A stretch of DNA of 64,000 bases from Altererythrobacter rubellus (GTDB taxonomy: Bacteria; Pseudomonadota; Alphaproteobacteria; Sphingomonadales; Sphingomonadaceae), in the NCBI RefSeq assembly GCF_030284385.1, contig NZ_CP127221.1:2175001-2239000 (forward strand), given 5' to 3'. The notes beneath the pieces are model-generated. The model saw nothing but the letters and a program-made list of their open reading frames with translations, made no database searches and was not told the DNA's origin. The position numbers were made by a program, and so were the translations under genes. Positions 10,252 to 19,604 of this stretch are shown one piece after another. The number at the start of each line of letters is the position of its first letter. Position 1 is the first letter of the stretch.

Positions 10252-10812
10252 TCAGATCTTCTCGACAGTCACATTGCCATTCGTGAACACACAGATATCT
10301 GCCGCGACTTGCATCGCCTTGCGTGCAATCACTTCGGCATCTTCTTCATAGTCAGCGAGCGCGCGCGCCGCCGCCAGCGCATAATTGCCCCCTGAACCGA
10401 TGGCTGTGATCCCGCCTTCCGGCTCCAACACGTCGCCATTGCCAGTCAGCACCAGCAGCACATCCTTGTCAGCAACGATCATCAGCGCTTCCAGATTGCG
10501 CAAATATTTATCGGTGCGCCAATCCTTTGCCAGCTCGACCGCTGCGCGCAGCAATTGGCCAGAATGTGCTTCCAGCTTCTTTTCAAGCCGCTCGAACAGA
10601 GTGAAGGCATCCGCCGTTGCACCTGCAAAGCCGGCAATCACCTTGCCGCCTTCACCAATGCGGCGAACCTTGCGCGCATTGGGCTTCATCACCGTGTTGC
10701 CCATGGAAACCTGACCATCGCCCGCGATCACAGTTTGATCGCCGCGTTTCACGCCGACAATGGTGGTGCCGTGCCACTGGATCAGGCCGTGGCTCGCCGC
10801 TTTATCGTTCAT
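10252..10812 (-). CDS. hslV: HslV, protease subunit of HslUV
   Basis: A 186-residue proteasome-beta-like peptidase. The N-terminal nucleophile threonine is in [11 protein letters not shown] (T16), so about 15 residues must be removed first; enterobacterial HslV needs only methionine removal. The conserved segment [20 protein letters not shown] is intact. It is the first gene of the hslV-hslU-ACT unit. Confidence 0.97.
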   Translation of the reverse strand: MNDKAASHGLIQWHGTTIVGVKRGDQTVIAGDGQVSMGNTVMKPNARKVRRIGEGGKVIAGFAGATADAFTLFERLEKKLEAHSGQLLRAAVELAKDWRTDKYLRNLEALMIVADKDVLLVLTGNGDVLEPEGGITAIGSGGNYALAAARALADYEEDAEVIARKAMQVAADICVFTNGNVTVEKI

Positions 10813-10869
10813 GCAGCGAGATATGGGGGTGAAGTGCCGCCGGTCAAGCGGGCCGGGCCCGCAAACGCT

Positions 10870-11331
10870 TTATTGCGGGGCGCCACCAGCCCCAGGTGCG
10901 CCGACTGTGCCGATATTGCCGAACAGGTCTTCCAGGAAGCCGCGCTCGCGGCCCAATGTTGGCGTTTCATCACCGTCAGGCAAAAGGAACGCCACGCTGT
11001 CAATTCCGCTTCGATCGGTGCTGACAACCTTGCCAGCGTCATCGAACTGTATCGCAAGCACGCTATGCGAGCGGATTTTGGGACTGCTCATGGCGCGTTG
11101 CCCGGTGACACTGGAAATATAATACCAGGTCGGCGCGCCATACTGGCTGGAGAAGCTTGGGCGGCCCATTGTCATTTCCACCGAACGCTGGTTGTCGATG
11201 CCAGGCTGAATTGCATCGACCAGCAAAGCGTCAACCACATAGCCGCGCGATTGACGGATGGAAGTACACCCCGCCATCGCAAGCGCCAGAGTTGCAATCA
11301 GACCAATTTTGAAAGCTTTCGCGTGGATCAT
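10870..11331 (-). CDS. bamE: BamE/SmpA-like outer membrane lipoprotein
   Basis: The ATG at 11331 gives a 153-residue protein with a lipobox (LAMAGC, cysteine about 21) followed by the BamE fold (segments IQPGIDNQRSVEMTMGRPSF and WYYISSVTGQ). BamE is an accessory subunit of the BAM complex that inserts outer membrane beta-barrels. Earlier in-frame starts up to 11436 would put the signal in the middle of the protein. The C-terminus has a Gly/Pro/Ala tail. It is divergent from the gene at 11513. Confidence 0.88.
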   Translation of the reverse strand: MIHAKAFKIGLIATLALAMAGCTSIRQSRGYVVDALLVDAIQPGIDNQRSVEMTMGRPSFSSQYGAPTWYYISSVTGQRAMSSPKIRSHSVLAIQFDDAGKVVSTDRSGIDSVAFLLPDGDETPTLGRERGFLEDLFGNIGTVGAPGAGGAPQ

Positions 11332-11512
11332 TCGAACCGCAAACCTTATCTGCATTCGCTTGCTACGCATTGTCCGCGCGGCGAGCATCACTATATCTCG
11401 GCCAAGAGCCTTACGGCGATGGCGCGCGGCTTGCAACGCCGCGTTTCAACGCCTCTGGGCATAGCGAATTGAATTCTGGCTGAACGCCAAACTTACGGAG
11501 CGCCCAAAACCC

Positions 11513-12040
11513 ATGTCATTCCTTTCCAAGCTGCTCGGCACGCAGAAAGATCCGCGGGACGTGGTTCGCCCGCTTTGGCACAAGGTTGTCGAGCTGACGC
11601 GTGACCCAAGCTGGTATGCGGATTGCAAAGTGGCTGACACTGTCGCCGGGCGGTTTGACATGATCACCGCTGTGCTAAGCGTAGTGGTTGTGCGTATGGA
11701 GGCCGCAGACAGTCACCAGCAAAGCGCGCTTCTGTGCGAACTGTTTGTCGAAGATATGGACGGGCAATTGCGCGAATTCGGAATCAATGATGTTGTCGTC
11801 GGCAAGCATGTCGGCAAGCTGATGAGTTCGCTTGGCGGGCGGCTGGGCGCATATCGCCCTGCCCTGACCGAAGGGGATGCCGCAAGGCTGGAGGCAGCTA
11901 TCACCCGCAATGTGACTTTCACTGAAGATGGCTCGCCGGCCTGCGTCGCAGGCAAGCTGCAAAACCTGCACGATCATCTTGCCAGGATGGATGCAGACGC
12001 GCTGATTGTCGCGGATTTCGGACTAGGCGAATCGGCATGA
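11513..12040 (+). CDS. Ubiquinol-cytochrome c chaperone family protein
   Basis: A 175-residue all-helical protein of the ubiquinol-cytochrome c chaperone family (CBP3/UQCC-like), with segments ALLCELFVEDMDGQLREFG and DVVVGKHVGKLMSSLGGRLG. It is thought to help assemble the cytochrome bc1 complex. Its stop overlaps the next start by 4 bp (ATGA), so it is coupled to the DUF177 gene. Confidence 0.88.
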   Translation: MSFLSKLLGTQKDPRDVVRPLWHKVVELTRDPSWYADCKVADTVAGRFDMITAVLSVVVVRMEAADSHQQSALLCELFVEDMDGQLREFGINDVVVGKHVGKLMSSLGGRLGAYRPALTEGDAARLEAAITRNVTFTEDGSPACVAGKLQNLHDHLARMDADALIVADFGLGESA

Positions 12041-12564
12041 GCGAAAGCGAACTTTCCCGTCCGATCAAAGTCCGCGCACTACCCGCCGATCCGGTTGTCA
12101 TCGAAGCGAGCGAGGCAGAGCGAGCCGTGCTGGCTGAGCGCTTCTCGCTCACCAGCGTCGATGATCTTCATGCAACGATAGAGCTGGAACAGCGCGCGAA
12201 GACGATCCGCGCGACCGGCACGCTCAAGGCGCGGATCACGCAAGTATGCGCGATCTCGCGCGAGGACTTTGTGACCAAGATTGAGGAGCCACTTGCATTC
12301 AGCTTTGTCGAGGAATTCGAGCCAGAGCCCAATGACGCAGATGAAATCGAGATCGAATTGGCTGCCGATGATCTCGACGAAATCGAATATTCAGGCATAA
12401 CCTTTGATCTCGGCGAGGCTGTTGCCCAATCACTTGGCCTTGCGATTGATCCCTATGCCGAGGGACCGAATGCCGATGCTGCACGCAAGGCAGCAGGTAT
12501 CAGCAGCGATGATGAACCTTCCGGCCCGTTGGCTGAAGCATTGAAGTCGTTGAAGAAGGACTGA
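12037..12564 (+). CDS. DUF177/YceD family protein
   Basis: A 175-residue acidic protein of the DUF177 (YceD) family, with the conserved middle ICAISREDF-like cysteine segment (QVCAISREDFVTKIEEP) and the ITFDLGEAVAQSLGLAIDPY block. Homologues help 23S rRNA or ribosome maturation and usually sit directly before rpmF. Here no rpmF follows; the next gene encodes a membrane protein. Translationally coupled to the bc1 chaperone gene. Confidence 0.88.
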   Translation: MSESELSRPIKVRALPADPVVIEASEAERAVLAERFSLTSVDDLHATIELEQRAKTIRATGTLKARITQVCAISREDFVTKIEEPLAFSFVEEFEPEPNDADEIEIELAADDLDEIEYSGITFDLGEAVAQSLGLAIDPYAEGPNADAARKAAGISSDDEPSGPLAEALKSLKKD

Positions 12565-12637
12565 ATTCGCTACCGCATTTGCATCTGATACTGCTCCCCA
12601 TTAAACCCGCCATGGGTCGACATTGTTGGGGGTATCA

Positions 12638-13327
12638 ATGACGGCAAATCCGCGCGCAGAGCGATTCTTTTTCAACATCACCGTGGTGATGATCGTTTTC
12701 ATATTTGTGGGTTTCGGCGCTTCCGCCATGTACCTGGCTGAATTTCCATTTCCACCTTCGCCTTTGGTAGCATTCCATGGCATCACATTGCTCGGCTGGT
12801 ACTTGCTGACCGCCTCGCAAGCCCGATTGATCTACACTTCGGAATATGATCTGCACAAGAGAATGGGGCAGATGAGTGTGGCACTGGTCCTGCTGATGAT
12901 CGTGACCGGTTACCTTGTAGTTCGAGGCGCATTTGCTAACCCGACAAGTTCGATCGGCGGCATGACGCCAGCTGGATCTACGATCTTCCCGAGCATGGAT
13001 CTGCTCGGATTTTTAGTCTTCTATGTGCTGGCTTTATTGAACCGCAAGAACGGTGCAGCACACAAACGGTTGATGGTGCTTGCCGGTTTGATGATGCTGC
13101 CGCCAGCCACTGCGAGACTGGGCCTGGCGATAGGATTTGAGCCGCTGCCGGGAGTTGCCGCGCTAGCAATTGCAGGGACGTTCCTGATATACGTTTGGCG
13201 CGCACGCGGGAAACCTCATTGGGCCAGCATGCTCGGCCTCGTGGTCGCCGCTGGCGGCGCACCGCTGAGTTTCATCGTCGGTCGGTCAGAAGGTTGGGCA
13301 CTATTTGCCGAGGCGATCTATGGCTAG
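12638..13327 (+). CDS. Predicted multi-pass membrane protein
   Basis: The ATG at 12638, six bases after a TTGGGGGT ribosome site, gives a 229-residue protein with about seven hydrophobic helices. Histidines lie at the helix edges (LVAFHGITLLGWY, DLHKRMGQM, AAHKRLMVLAG). That pattern resembles small heme- or copper-binding membrane proteins such as DUF2306/DUF2231-like families, but I cannot assign one. It is convergent with ssb. Confidence 0.7.
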   Translation: MTANPRAERFFFNITVVMIVFIFVGFGASAMYLAEFPFPPSPLVAFHGITLLGWYLLTASQARLIYTSEYDLHKRMGQMSVALVLLMIVTGYLVVRGAFANPTSSIGGMTPAGSTIFPSMDLLGFLVFYVLALLNRKNGAAHKRLMVLAGLMMLPPATARLGLAIGFEPLPGVAALAIAGTFLIYVWRARGKPHWASMLGLVVAAGGAPLSFIVGRSEGWALFAEAIYG

Positions 13328-13346
13328 GCCGAAGGCCCGTAATCAA

Positions 13347-13844
13347 TCAAAACGGGATATCGTCGTCCAAATCGTCATAGTTGGAACCACCGCCAGCGCC
13401 CTGAACGCCTGAGCCGCCGCCCTGGTTGCCGCCGCCGAAGCCGCCGCCGCTCTGGCCTCCGCCATAGCCACCACCGCTTGAGCGATTGCCGCCAGCACCG
13501 TCGAGCATGGTCAGGGTACCATTGTATCCGCGCAGCACCACTTCAGTGCTGTAGCGGTCATTGCCCTGCTGATCCTGCCACTTCCGGGTCTGAAGCTGGC
13601 CTTCGACATAGACCTTGCTGCCCTTCTTGAGGTAATTCTCCACCACATTGATGAGGCCTTCGGAGAAAATCGCGACAGTGTGCCACTCGGTACGTTCCTG
13701 CCGTTCGCCAGTGCTGCGATCTTTCCACGTCTCGCTAGTGGCGATGCGCAGATTGGCGACCTTTCCGCCATTCTGGAAGCTGCGAATTTCCGGATCAGCC
13801 CCGAGATTTCCGATCAGCATTACCTTGTTGAGCGAGCCCGCCAT
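13347..13844 (-). CDS. ssb: Single-stranded DNA-binding protein
   Basis: A 165-residue SSB. The N-terminal OB fold (about 1-110) starts [20 protein letters not shown], a glycine-rich linker follows, and the C-terminal acidic tip is DLDDDIPF, the peptide that recruits repair and replication partners. Single gene. Confidence 0.97.
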   Translation of the reverse strand: MAGSLNKVMLIGNLGADPEIRSFQNGGKVANLRIATSETWKDRSTGERQERTEWHTVAIFSEGLINVVENYLKKGSKVYVEGQLQTRKWQDQQGNDRYSTEVVLRGYNGTLTMLDGAGGNRSSGGGYGGGQSGGGFGGGNQGGGSGVQGAGGGSNYDDLDDDIPF

Positions 13845-13942
13845 TGTGCATTTCCTTCGTAAGATTCGATTCGATCTATCGGTAGGATATGCGCGGAATG
13901 GCGGCTAGCGCCAACTACAGGTTTTTTGTGAACGAAGCGAAA

Positions 13943-14602
13943 TTACCGCGACGGGTAGCGCAGTCGCCCCAGAAAACGCGTGACGCTGAAAGTCTCGCGA
14001 TCGCTGTTCAGGAATTTCGCCTTCACTTTCTCGAATTTCATCACACCTTCAATCCGGCGCTCGAGGAATGCCTTGGTCGCTTGTTTGTCTTCGCTTTCAT
14101 CATCGATGAATACCGCCAGCGTCGCGCTGTAAATCCCGGCCAAGATCGCCCGCTTGGTATAGTGATTGTAATCAGTCGCAGTATCGCCTGCGAGCCGCCA
14201 CATGATGTCCGCACTGCGCCACCCCATCTTGAGCCCGCGCGGCGCATTTTGCGGCTGTGCCATCACTGCCATCGCGCGGCGCACAGCCTCTTCCAGGCCT
14301 TGCGCTGCGTCCAGACGGAACTGCACCAATACACGAATCCGTTCGCGGATCTTCATCGCGCCAAGTTTTTCAGGCGTCAGCTCCTCAGCCATCGCCAGAT
14401 CGACCGTGTCTATCCACGCCTCGATCATGTCCATCACTCCGCCGGGATAGGCCAGTTGGGCAACATCCAGATCAGCGCCGACCATCTCCGCCACATTTTC
14501 CAGCGCCGCCTGCGTCCAGCCATCGAAGATGGCGGATTCGGCAATACTGGGCGCGAGCGCGAGCCGCAGCTCATCCAGCGTCATATCGGCGTAGTCAGTC
14601 AT
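13943..14602 (-). CDS. COQ9-family protein
   Basis: The ATG at 14602 gives 219 residues. The N-terminal part is TetR-like helical and the COQ9 core follows (WTQAALENVAEM, LDVAQLAYPGGVMDMIEAW). COQ9 binds lipids and helps COQ7 hydroxylate ubiquinone intermediates. The gene starts 16 bp after the ankyrin gene on the same strand and is probably co-transcribed with it. Confidence 0.9.
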   Translation of the reverse strand: MTDYADMTLDELRLALAPSIAESAIFDGWTQAALENVAEMVGADLDVAQLAYPGGVMDMIEAWIDTVDLAMAEELTPEKLGAMKIRERIRVLVQFRLDAAQGLEEAVRRAMAVMAQPQNAPRGLKMGWRSADIMWRLAGDTATDYNHYTKRAILAGIYSATLAVFIDDESEDKQATKAFLERRIEGVMKFEKVKAKFLNSDRETFSVTRFLGRLRYPSR

Positions 14603-14618
14603 GATCAGAAGCACATAT

Positions 14619-15224
14619 TTAAAAGCTGGGTCCGTAATTCTCTTGAGAGCCAGAACTCTCTCTCGCTGCATCAGCCCGTTCGAATTCCGTTAGTACAGCG
14701 GTGTTGGCCGTCATTAGTTCCGCATAATCGCGCGCAGTCCGGCCCGAATTGTCCGCCCGATCCGGGTTTGCCTTGTTGGCAAGCAGCAGGCGGATCATCG
14801 GAATGTCACGGCGATGTACGGCAACAATCAGCGGCGTTTCGCCGGCGCTATCAGCCACTTCGATATCAGCGCCGGCTTTGATCAAGCGCTCCACACCTTC
14901 GATGAAACCCATTGTCACCGCAATCTGGATCGGTGTGACACCTTTCTTGTCGCGCACATTGGGGTTTGCACCGCGCTGAGTCAGGAAACGGATCCACAAT
15001 TCATCGCGCCGCTTGGTAACGATATGGAGACCAGTCTCGCCACTGGTGAGATCACGGGTATTGATGATGGTTGTGCCCGGCTCGTCGAGCATCGCCGTAA
15101 CAGCATCGCCGTCACGGTCGTCGACCGCTTTCAGGAATTCATACCCATCAGAGAACATCTGCGCGGCAACCGGGGCAGCGGCGAATACGCCAAGCAAAGC
15201 CGCCAGAGTTGCAATCTTGCGCAT
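14619..15224 (-). CDS. Exported ankyrin-repeat protein
   Basis: With the ATG at 15224 the product has 201 residues: a signal peptide (1-22, ends VAAQ) and four to five ankyrin repeats (GETGLHIVTKRRDELWIRFL, KGVTPIQIAV, AGETPLIVAVHRRDIPMIRL, SGRTARDYAEL). A GTG five codons earlier is possible. Ankyrin repeats mediate protein binding; the partner is unknown. It precedes the COQ9 gene in a two-gene unit. Confidence 0.88.
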   Translation of the reverse strand: MRKIATLAALLGVFAAAPVAAQMFSDGYEFLKAVDDRDGDAVTAMLDEPGTTIINTRDLTSGETGLHIVTKRRDELWIRFLTQRGANPNVRDKKGVTPIQIAVTMGFIEGVERLIKAGADIEVADSAGETPLIVAVHRRDIPMIRLLLANKANPDRADNSGRTARDYAELMTANTAVLTEFERADAARESSGSQENYGPSF

Positions 15225-15309
15225 AACGACACGCGTCACGCTGTCATCCTTTCAATTTTCCTGTCAGAACCTACATCCATGGCTCTTCACAATGGCCGGT
15301 TAGCAGACG

Positions 15310-15930
15310 ATGAACCAACTCACCATGCTTCACAATAAATTCTCCCGCAAATGGCTGTCACTGGCTGCAGCTTCCCTAGCGCTAACCGCTTGCGATCCCG
15401 CGCCTGTCGACACAATTGACCCGCCCTTGGCGGGCGCAACAATCGGCGGCGACTTTGCATTAACCGGATCAGATGGTGCAACCGTCAACTGGGCCGACTT
15501 TGCCGGCCAATATCGGATCGTCTATTTCGGCTTCACCTATTGCCCAGACATTTGCCCGACGGACGTCCAGCGTTTCTCTCAAGGTCTGGCAAAGTTTGAA
15601 CAGGCAGCGCCCGAGCTGGGAACAAAGATCACCCCAATATTCATCTCTGTTGATCCAGAGCGTGATACCCCTGAAATCGTTGGCCAATTTATCGCAAACT
15701 TCCATCCGCGATTGGTCGGGCTGACCGGAACGCCGGAGCAGATCGAGGACGCAGCACGCAAATTCGCTGTGTTTTACTCGCGCGGCGATGATACGCCCGG
15801 AGGCGGTTATCTGGTTGATCATTCAGCTGTGGTCTATCTGTTCGGGCCCGATGGGGAACCGATCGCGATACTGCCCACAGATCAAGGGGCTGACGCTGTC
15901 GCAGCAGAATTAGCGCAATGGGTGAGCTGA
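15310..15930 (+). CDS. SCO1/SenC copper chaperone, lipoprotein
   Basis: A 206-residue SCO protein with a lipobox (LALTAC, C28) and a thioredoxin-fold domain. The copper-binding CPDIC motif is at residues 78-82 and the distal ligand histidine at 171 (YLVDHSAVVYLF). SCO proteins deliver copper to the CuA site of cytochrome c oxidase from the periplasmic face. It overlaps the next gene by 13 bp, opening a run SCO-YcgN-YgjP. Confidence 0.93.
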   Translation: MNQLTMLHNKFSRKWLSLAAASLALTACDPAPVDTIDPPLAGATIGGDFALTGSDGATVNWADFAGQYRIVYFGFTYCPDICPTDVQRFSQGLAKFEQAAPELGTKITPIFISVDPERDTPEIVGQFIANFHPRLVGLTGTPEQIEDAARKFAVFYSRGDDTPGGGYLVDHSAVVYLFGPDGEPIAILPTDQGADAVAAELAQWVS

Positions 15931-16361
15931 GAGATCAATTCTGGGAGCGGCCGCTGTCAGAGCTCTCTCGGGCAGAATGGGAAGCCCTGTGCGATGGCTG
16001 CGGGCGGTGCTGCCTGCACAAGATCGAAGATTCAGACACTGGCGAGATTTCGGACACTAATGTCGCGTGCAAACTTCTCGATACCGGAACCGCGCAATGC
16101 ACCGATTACCGCAATCGCAAAGCCTTTGTCCCTGATTGTCTGCGGCTAACGCTCAAGATCGTGAATGATGTCGCCTGGCTGCCCAGCACATGCGCTTATC
16201 GCTTGCGAGCCGATGATCAGCAGCTGCCGGACTGGCACTATCTGATCTCGGGCGACCGTGATGCCGTGAAGCACGCAGGGGTTTCTGTCGCAGGCCGCGT
16301 AGTGAGCGAATATGATGCCGGTCCACTGGAGCATCATATCGTTGAATGGAATGCGCGATGA
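15918..16361 (+). CDS. YcgN/UPF0260 cysteine-cluster protein
   Basis: A 147-residue protein with the family cysteine clusters: CDGCGRCC near residues 28-35, then single cysteines in VACKLLD, AQCTDYR, PDCLRL and STCAYRL. The family is presumed to bind zinc or an Fe-S cluster; its function is not settled. It overlaps the SCO gene by 13 bp and the next ATG by 4 bp. Confidence 0.9.
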   Translation: MGELRDQFWERPLSELSRAEWEALCDGCGRCCLHKIEDSDTGEISDTNVACKLLDTGTAQCTDYRNRKAFVPDCLRLTLKIVNDVAWLPSTCAYRLRADDQQLPDWHYLISGDRDAVKHAGVSVAGRVVSEYDAGPLEHHIVEWNAR

Positions 16362-17080
16362 TCGATTGGCTACGCAAGGAGATGACCGAGCCGGAGATCG
16401 AACTTGATGGCCGAACCATACCCATTGTGCTGAAACGCCACCCCCGCGCGCGGCGGCTGACCTTGCGCCTTGCCGCTGATGGCAGCGCGGTCAACATCAC
16501 TTTGCCGCAATGGGCGCGGGGCAAGGAGGCAATCGCCTTTGCCCATGCGCGGCAAGCCTGGCTCGCTTCCCAGCTGGCCAAAGTACCGCAGCGATCTGCA
16601 CCCAAGCCGGGCGGCATTATTCAGTATCGCGGCAAGGAACTCACTATCGACTGGAGCGAAGACGCCCCAAGGCGGCCGAGCCGCGCGGATGACGCGATTG
16701 TTCTGGGCGGTCCGCGCCATGCTCTGGAACGCAGATTGGCGCGTTGGCTGGAGCGCGAAGCATTGGTAATATTCGAACAGGATACACAGACCTATTGCGA
16801 AGCGGCTCAGCTAGAGCCGGTGCCAGTCGCATTGTCTCGCGCGCAGCGACGCTGGGGCAGCTGCTCTGATAGAAAGCGCATCCGGCTAAATTGGCGGCTG
16901 ATTCAAGCGCCGGACTTTGTCCGCCGATCCGTGGTCGCGCATGAGGTGACACATCTGGTGCATTTCGATCATAGCCTCGCCTTTCATGCGATGCTGGGCG
17001 ATCTCTATGAAGGCGATATCTCAGCAGCAGATGCCTGGCTAAAACAACACGGACGCACGCTCTACGCTCAATTCGGCTGA
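16358..17080 (+). CDS. YgjP-type (DUF45) zinc metallopeptidase
   Basis: The ATG at 16358 overlaps the preceding TGA (ATGA), giving 240 residues; an ATG at 16346 is the alternative. The C-terminal half has the HEVTH zinc motif and the downstream HSLAFH histidine typical of the YgjP/SprT-like DUF45 group, preceded by RRWGSCSDRKRIRLNWRL. Function in bacteria is poorly known; related WLM/SprT enzymes act on DNA-protein crosslinks. Confidence 0.9.
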   Translation: MIDWLRKEMTEPEIELDGRTIPIVLKRHPRARRLTLRLAADGSAVNITLPQWARGKEAIAFAHARQAWLASQLAKVPQRSAPKPGGIIQYRGKELTIDWSEDAPRRPSRADDAIVLGGPRHALERRLARWLEREALVIFEQDTQTYCEAAQLEPVPVALSRAQRRWGSCSDRKRIRLNWRLIQAPDFVRRSVVAHEVTHLVHFDHSLAFHAMLGDLYEGDISAADAWLKQHGRTLYAQFG

Positions 17081-17126
17081 AACCTGCCACTGGCATCGCC
17101 GCACGTCTGGCACTATGTAAAGCGGC

Positions 17127-17603
17127 ATGAGCATTCTCAAACGCTTCAATCCTGCCCCTGGCACGGCTGACCTGTGGGAGTATATCAAACAACCGCAGGA
17201 GTATCGCTGGCTGATCGTGGCTGTGTCTTGTTTGCCGGTTATCGTGATCCTGTTGTGGGCAAGCGGCGAAAGCAGAATCGCGCCGCTCGATCGCCCGAAC
17301 GTGACTTACATCACCACGCTGGATGAAAACCGTTCGGATGAGGAAATTCTCGCCTCCAATATCGAGAACCAGCGTGTTCAGGATGAACGCCGCGCTCAAA
17401 TCGAGGCCATCGAAGAGCGCAAACGCGAGATGTATCGCGCGTTGGGCGCCGCAAGCGGCATGAACGTCGAAGCGATGGAAGAACAAGCCGCGGCCGAGCG
17501 TGCCCGCGAAGAAGCGGCCCGTGAAGCGCTGCGCCGCGAAGTCCTGGAAAACCGTGTTGTGCCGGGCGCAGCCGATGCCGCCGTGCGCGGCGGAGACCAA
17601 TAA
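17127..17603 (+). CDS. Single-pass membrane protein with coiled coil
   Basis: A 158-residue protein. A cytosolic N-terminus (about 26 residues) precedes one membrane helix (WLIVAVSCLPVIVILLWA). A long Glu/Arg/Ala-rich stretch from about 65 to 145 then looks like coiled coil. No family is recognised. It stands directly upstream of ribD, 3 bp away on the same strand, so it is likely co-transcribed. Confidence 0.75.
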   Translation: MSILKRFNPAPGTADLWEYIKQPQEYRWLIVAVSCLPVIVILLWASGESRIAPLDRPNVTYITTLDENRSDEEILASNIENQRVQDERRAQIEAIEERKREMYRALGAASGMNVEAMEEQAAAERAREEAAREALRREVLENRVVPGAADAAVRGGDQ

Positions 17604-17606
17604 GAA

Positions 17607-18569
17607 TTGCGCTCACATGGCGACTGGATGGCTGGCGCTGCGCGATTGGCCGCGCGTGCCCGTCCGCTCAGCCGTCCCAACCCCGCAGTCGCATGCATCA
17701 TTGTTAAAGACGGAACCGTGCAGGCGCGCGGTTGGACACAGGTTGGCGGCAGGCCGCATGCCGAAGCTGCAGCGCTTGCACAAATGCCCGAAGGCGGTGC
17801 AGCAGGCGCGACGATCTATGTAACGCTGGAGCCCTGCGCGCATCAGTCCGAACGCGGGCCATCCTGCTCCGATCTGATTGTTGCAGCCCAGCCAGAAAAT
17901 GTGGTGATCGGCGTAACCGATCCCGATCCGCGCACATCGGGCAATGGGATTGCGCGATTACGCGAGGCCGGGATCGCAGTCGATGTGCTCGACCATCCTG
18001 ATGCAAAGGCGAGCCTTGCGGGTTTCTTGACCCGCGAAACACAAGGTCGCCCCTTCTTAACGCTCAAGCTGGCCATGTCCGAAGACGGTTTCATCGCGCG
18101 CGAGCCGGGGCAAGACCAATGGATCACCGGCGAAGTTGCCCGCGCGCATGTGCATGGTCAGCGTGCCCGTCAGGATGCGATTCTGGTGGGCCGAGGCACA
18201 TGGGAAGCAGACGGGCCCAGACTCGATGTACGGCTTCCGGGGATCGAGGACCGCAGCCCGCAGCGTTACGTGCTGACCCGCGGCGCAGCGCCAGATGGCG
18301 TAGGCGCCCTCGCCTCACCAGACGCGATCAGCGAACTCAGCGAAATCCAGTATCTCTATATCGAGGGCGGAGCAGGCGCCGCGCAGGCATTTATGGACGC
18401 GGGACTGGTCGATAAGCTCCATATCTACACCGCGCCGATCACGATTGGCTCTGGCACGAAAGCACCCGCGCAGTTGCTCCCTCAGGCGCTGTGTCAATCA
18501 AGCGAATGGTACGCCACCGAAAAACGCCAGCTTGGCAGCGACACCTTCACCGCTTACAGCCGCGCGTAA
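17607..18569 (+). CDS. ribD: Riboflavin deaminase/reductase RibD
   Basis: A bifunctional enzyme of riboflavin synthesis. The N-terminal deaminase has HAEAAAL and the zinc motif TLEPCAHQSERGPSC; the C-terminal reductase begins near residue 145 (PFLTLKLAMSEDGFIA). The TTG at 17607 is preferred over the ATG at 17628 because family similarity (DWMAGAARLA) starts before that ATG. The result is 320 residues, somewhat shorter than the usual 360. It makes the pyrimidinedione precursor used before RibE. Confidence 0.93.
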   Translation: MRSHGDWMAGAARLAARARPLSRPNPAVACIIVKDGTVQARGWTQVGGRPHAEAAALAQMPEGGAAGATIYVTLEPCAHQSERGPSCSDLIVAAQPENVVIGVTDPDPRTSGNGIARLREAGIAVDVLDHPDAKASLAGFLTRETQGRPFLTLKLAMSEDGFIAREPGQDQWITGEVARAHVHGQRARQDAILVGRGTWEADGPRLDVRLPGIEDRSPQRYVLTRGAAPDGVGALASPDAISELSEIQYLYIEGGAGAAQAFMDAGLVDKLHIYTAPITIGSGTKAPAQLLPQALCQSSEWYATEKRQLGSDTFTAYSRA

Positions 18570-18585
18570 GAAGGGAAATCAAACC

Positions 18586-19203
18586 ATGTTCACCGGTATC
18601 GTAACCGCCATTGGCACGATCACGCAGGCAGAAGAGCGCGGCGATCTGCGCTTGCGCATTGCTGCTCCGCTTGACCCCGCGCGGATAGATATCGGCGCGT
18701 CGATTGCATGTTCGGGCGTGTGCCTGACTGTGGTCGATCGCGGCGGAGCTAAAGGCGATGCATGGTTTGATGTCGATGTCTCTGGCGAGACCACCAGTTG
18801 CACAGTCGCCGCCATGTGGAATGAAGGCGCGAAGCTCAATATCGAGCCCTCCTTACGCATGGGCGATGAGTTGGGTGGACATATTGTCACCGGCCATGTC
18901 GATGCGGTGGGTGAAGTGACCCGCGCCGAGGAAGAAGGCGACAGCTGGCGGGTCGATGTGCGTGCCCCCAAGGAACTCGCGCCATTTATCGCACCCAAGG
19001 GCTCGATCACCGTTCAGGGCGTGTCGCTGACGGTCAACGAAATCCGCGACGAGGATGATGGCAGCTGCACATTCATGCTCAACATCATCCCACATACTGG
19101 CGAAGTGACGACGCTTGGGGCATTGAAGGCGGGCGATCAGGTCAATCTCGAGATTGACGTACTGGCGCGCTATCTGAAGCGGATGCAGGCGCTGGCGAGT
19201 TAA
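18586..19203 (+). CDS. ribE: Riboflavin synthase alpha subunit
   Basis: A 205-residue protein with the two lumazine-binding halves of riboflavin synthase. It starts MFTGIVTAIGTI at an ATG after an AAGAAGGG ribosome site, 16 bp behind ribD. It dismutates two lumazines to riboflavin. The halves are visible as repeats SIACSGVCLTVVD and SITVQGVSLTVNE. Confidence 0.96.
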   Translation: MFTGIVTAIGTITQAEERGDLRLRIAAPLDPARIDIGASIACSGVCLTVVDRGGAKGDAWFDVDVSGETTSCTVAAMWNEGAKLNIEPSLRMGDELGGHIVTGHVDAVGEVTRAEEEGDSWRVDVRAPKELAPFIAPKGSITVQGVSLTVNEIRDEDDGSCTFMLNIIPHTGEVTTLGALKAGDQVNLEIDVLARYLKRMQALAS

Positions 19204-19604
19204 AGTCCGCTAACGACCCACAAGCGGTCATCGAGACGGATTGTCAGGTTCGGGTTTCTTCATGTGGTTACTCTCCTGTCTTTGAGGTCAACCGCCCTGA
19301 CAAGAGTCTGGGCTCGTTGCTTAAAACGCGGCCCTACACATTTAATACCACGCCGGAGTGCCACTGGCAAAGCAGCCACTACGTGTCAGGATTTGCTGCT
19401 CGCTGAAATTGTGGCCTGAACTACGCGACGGAATTCGCGAAAACCCATCTGCATGCCACAGCCTCCAGACGAAACACCCCCCGTTTTGAAAGTCACACAT
19501 CGCAGTAGTTTGGAACGCCGGATTTCCTCGGCAAACCGCGAAAAGTCACAGTTTTCAAAAGTGCCTTCTGGGCTCGGGCGCAGCAGGCCGAAATCAGGCA
19601 GCGC
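19204..19604. other. Intergenic region, only a tiny possible peptide
   Basis: About 400 bp between ribE and the convergent aminotransferase gene. The only signal is an 11-codon frame on the minus strand (19228-19263, MKKPEPDNPSR) with an AGGAGAG site before its ATG. No FMN riboswitch, terminator or RNA gene is recognised. Confidence 0.5.

Noticed and set aside
9308..10286. Two long rightward frames across hslU
   Set aside because: Both are shadows of the unmistakable hslU gene.
13889..14881. Rightward frame over COQ9 and ankyrin genes
   Set aside because: The leftward genes have signal peptide, repeats and family motifs; the rightward product is Arg/His/Gln-rich noise.
18445..18585. Longer N-terminus for riboflavin synthase
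   Set aside because: This part overlaps ribD in another frame; the family starts at MFTGIV with its own ribosome site at 18586.
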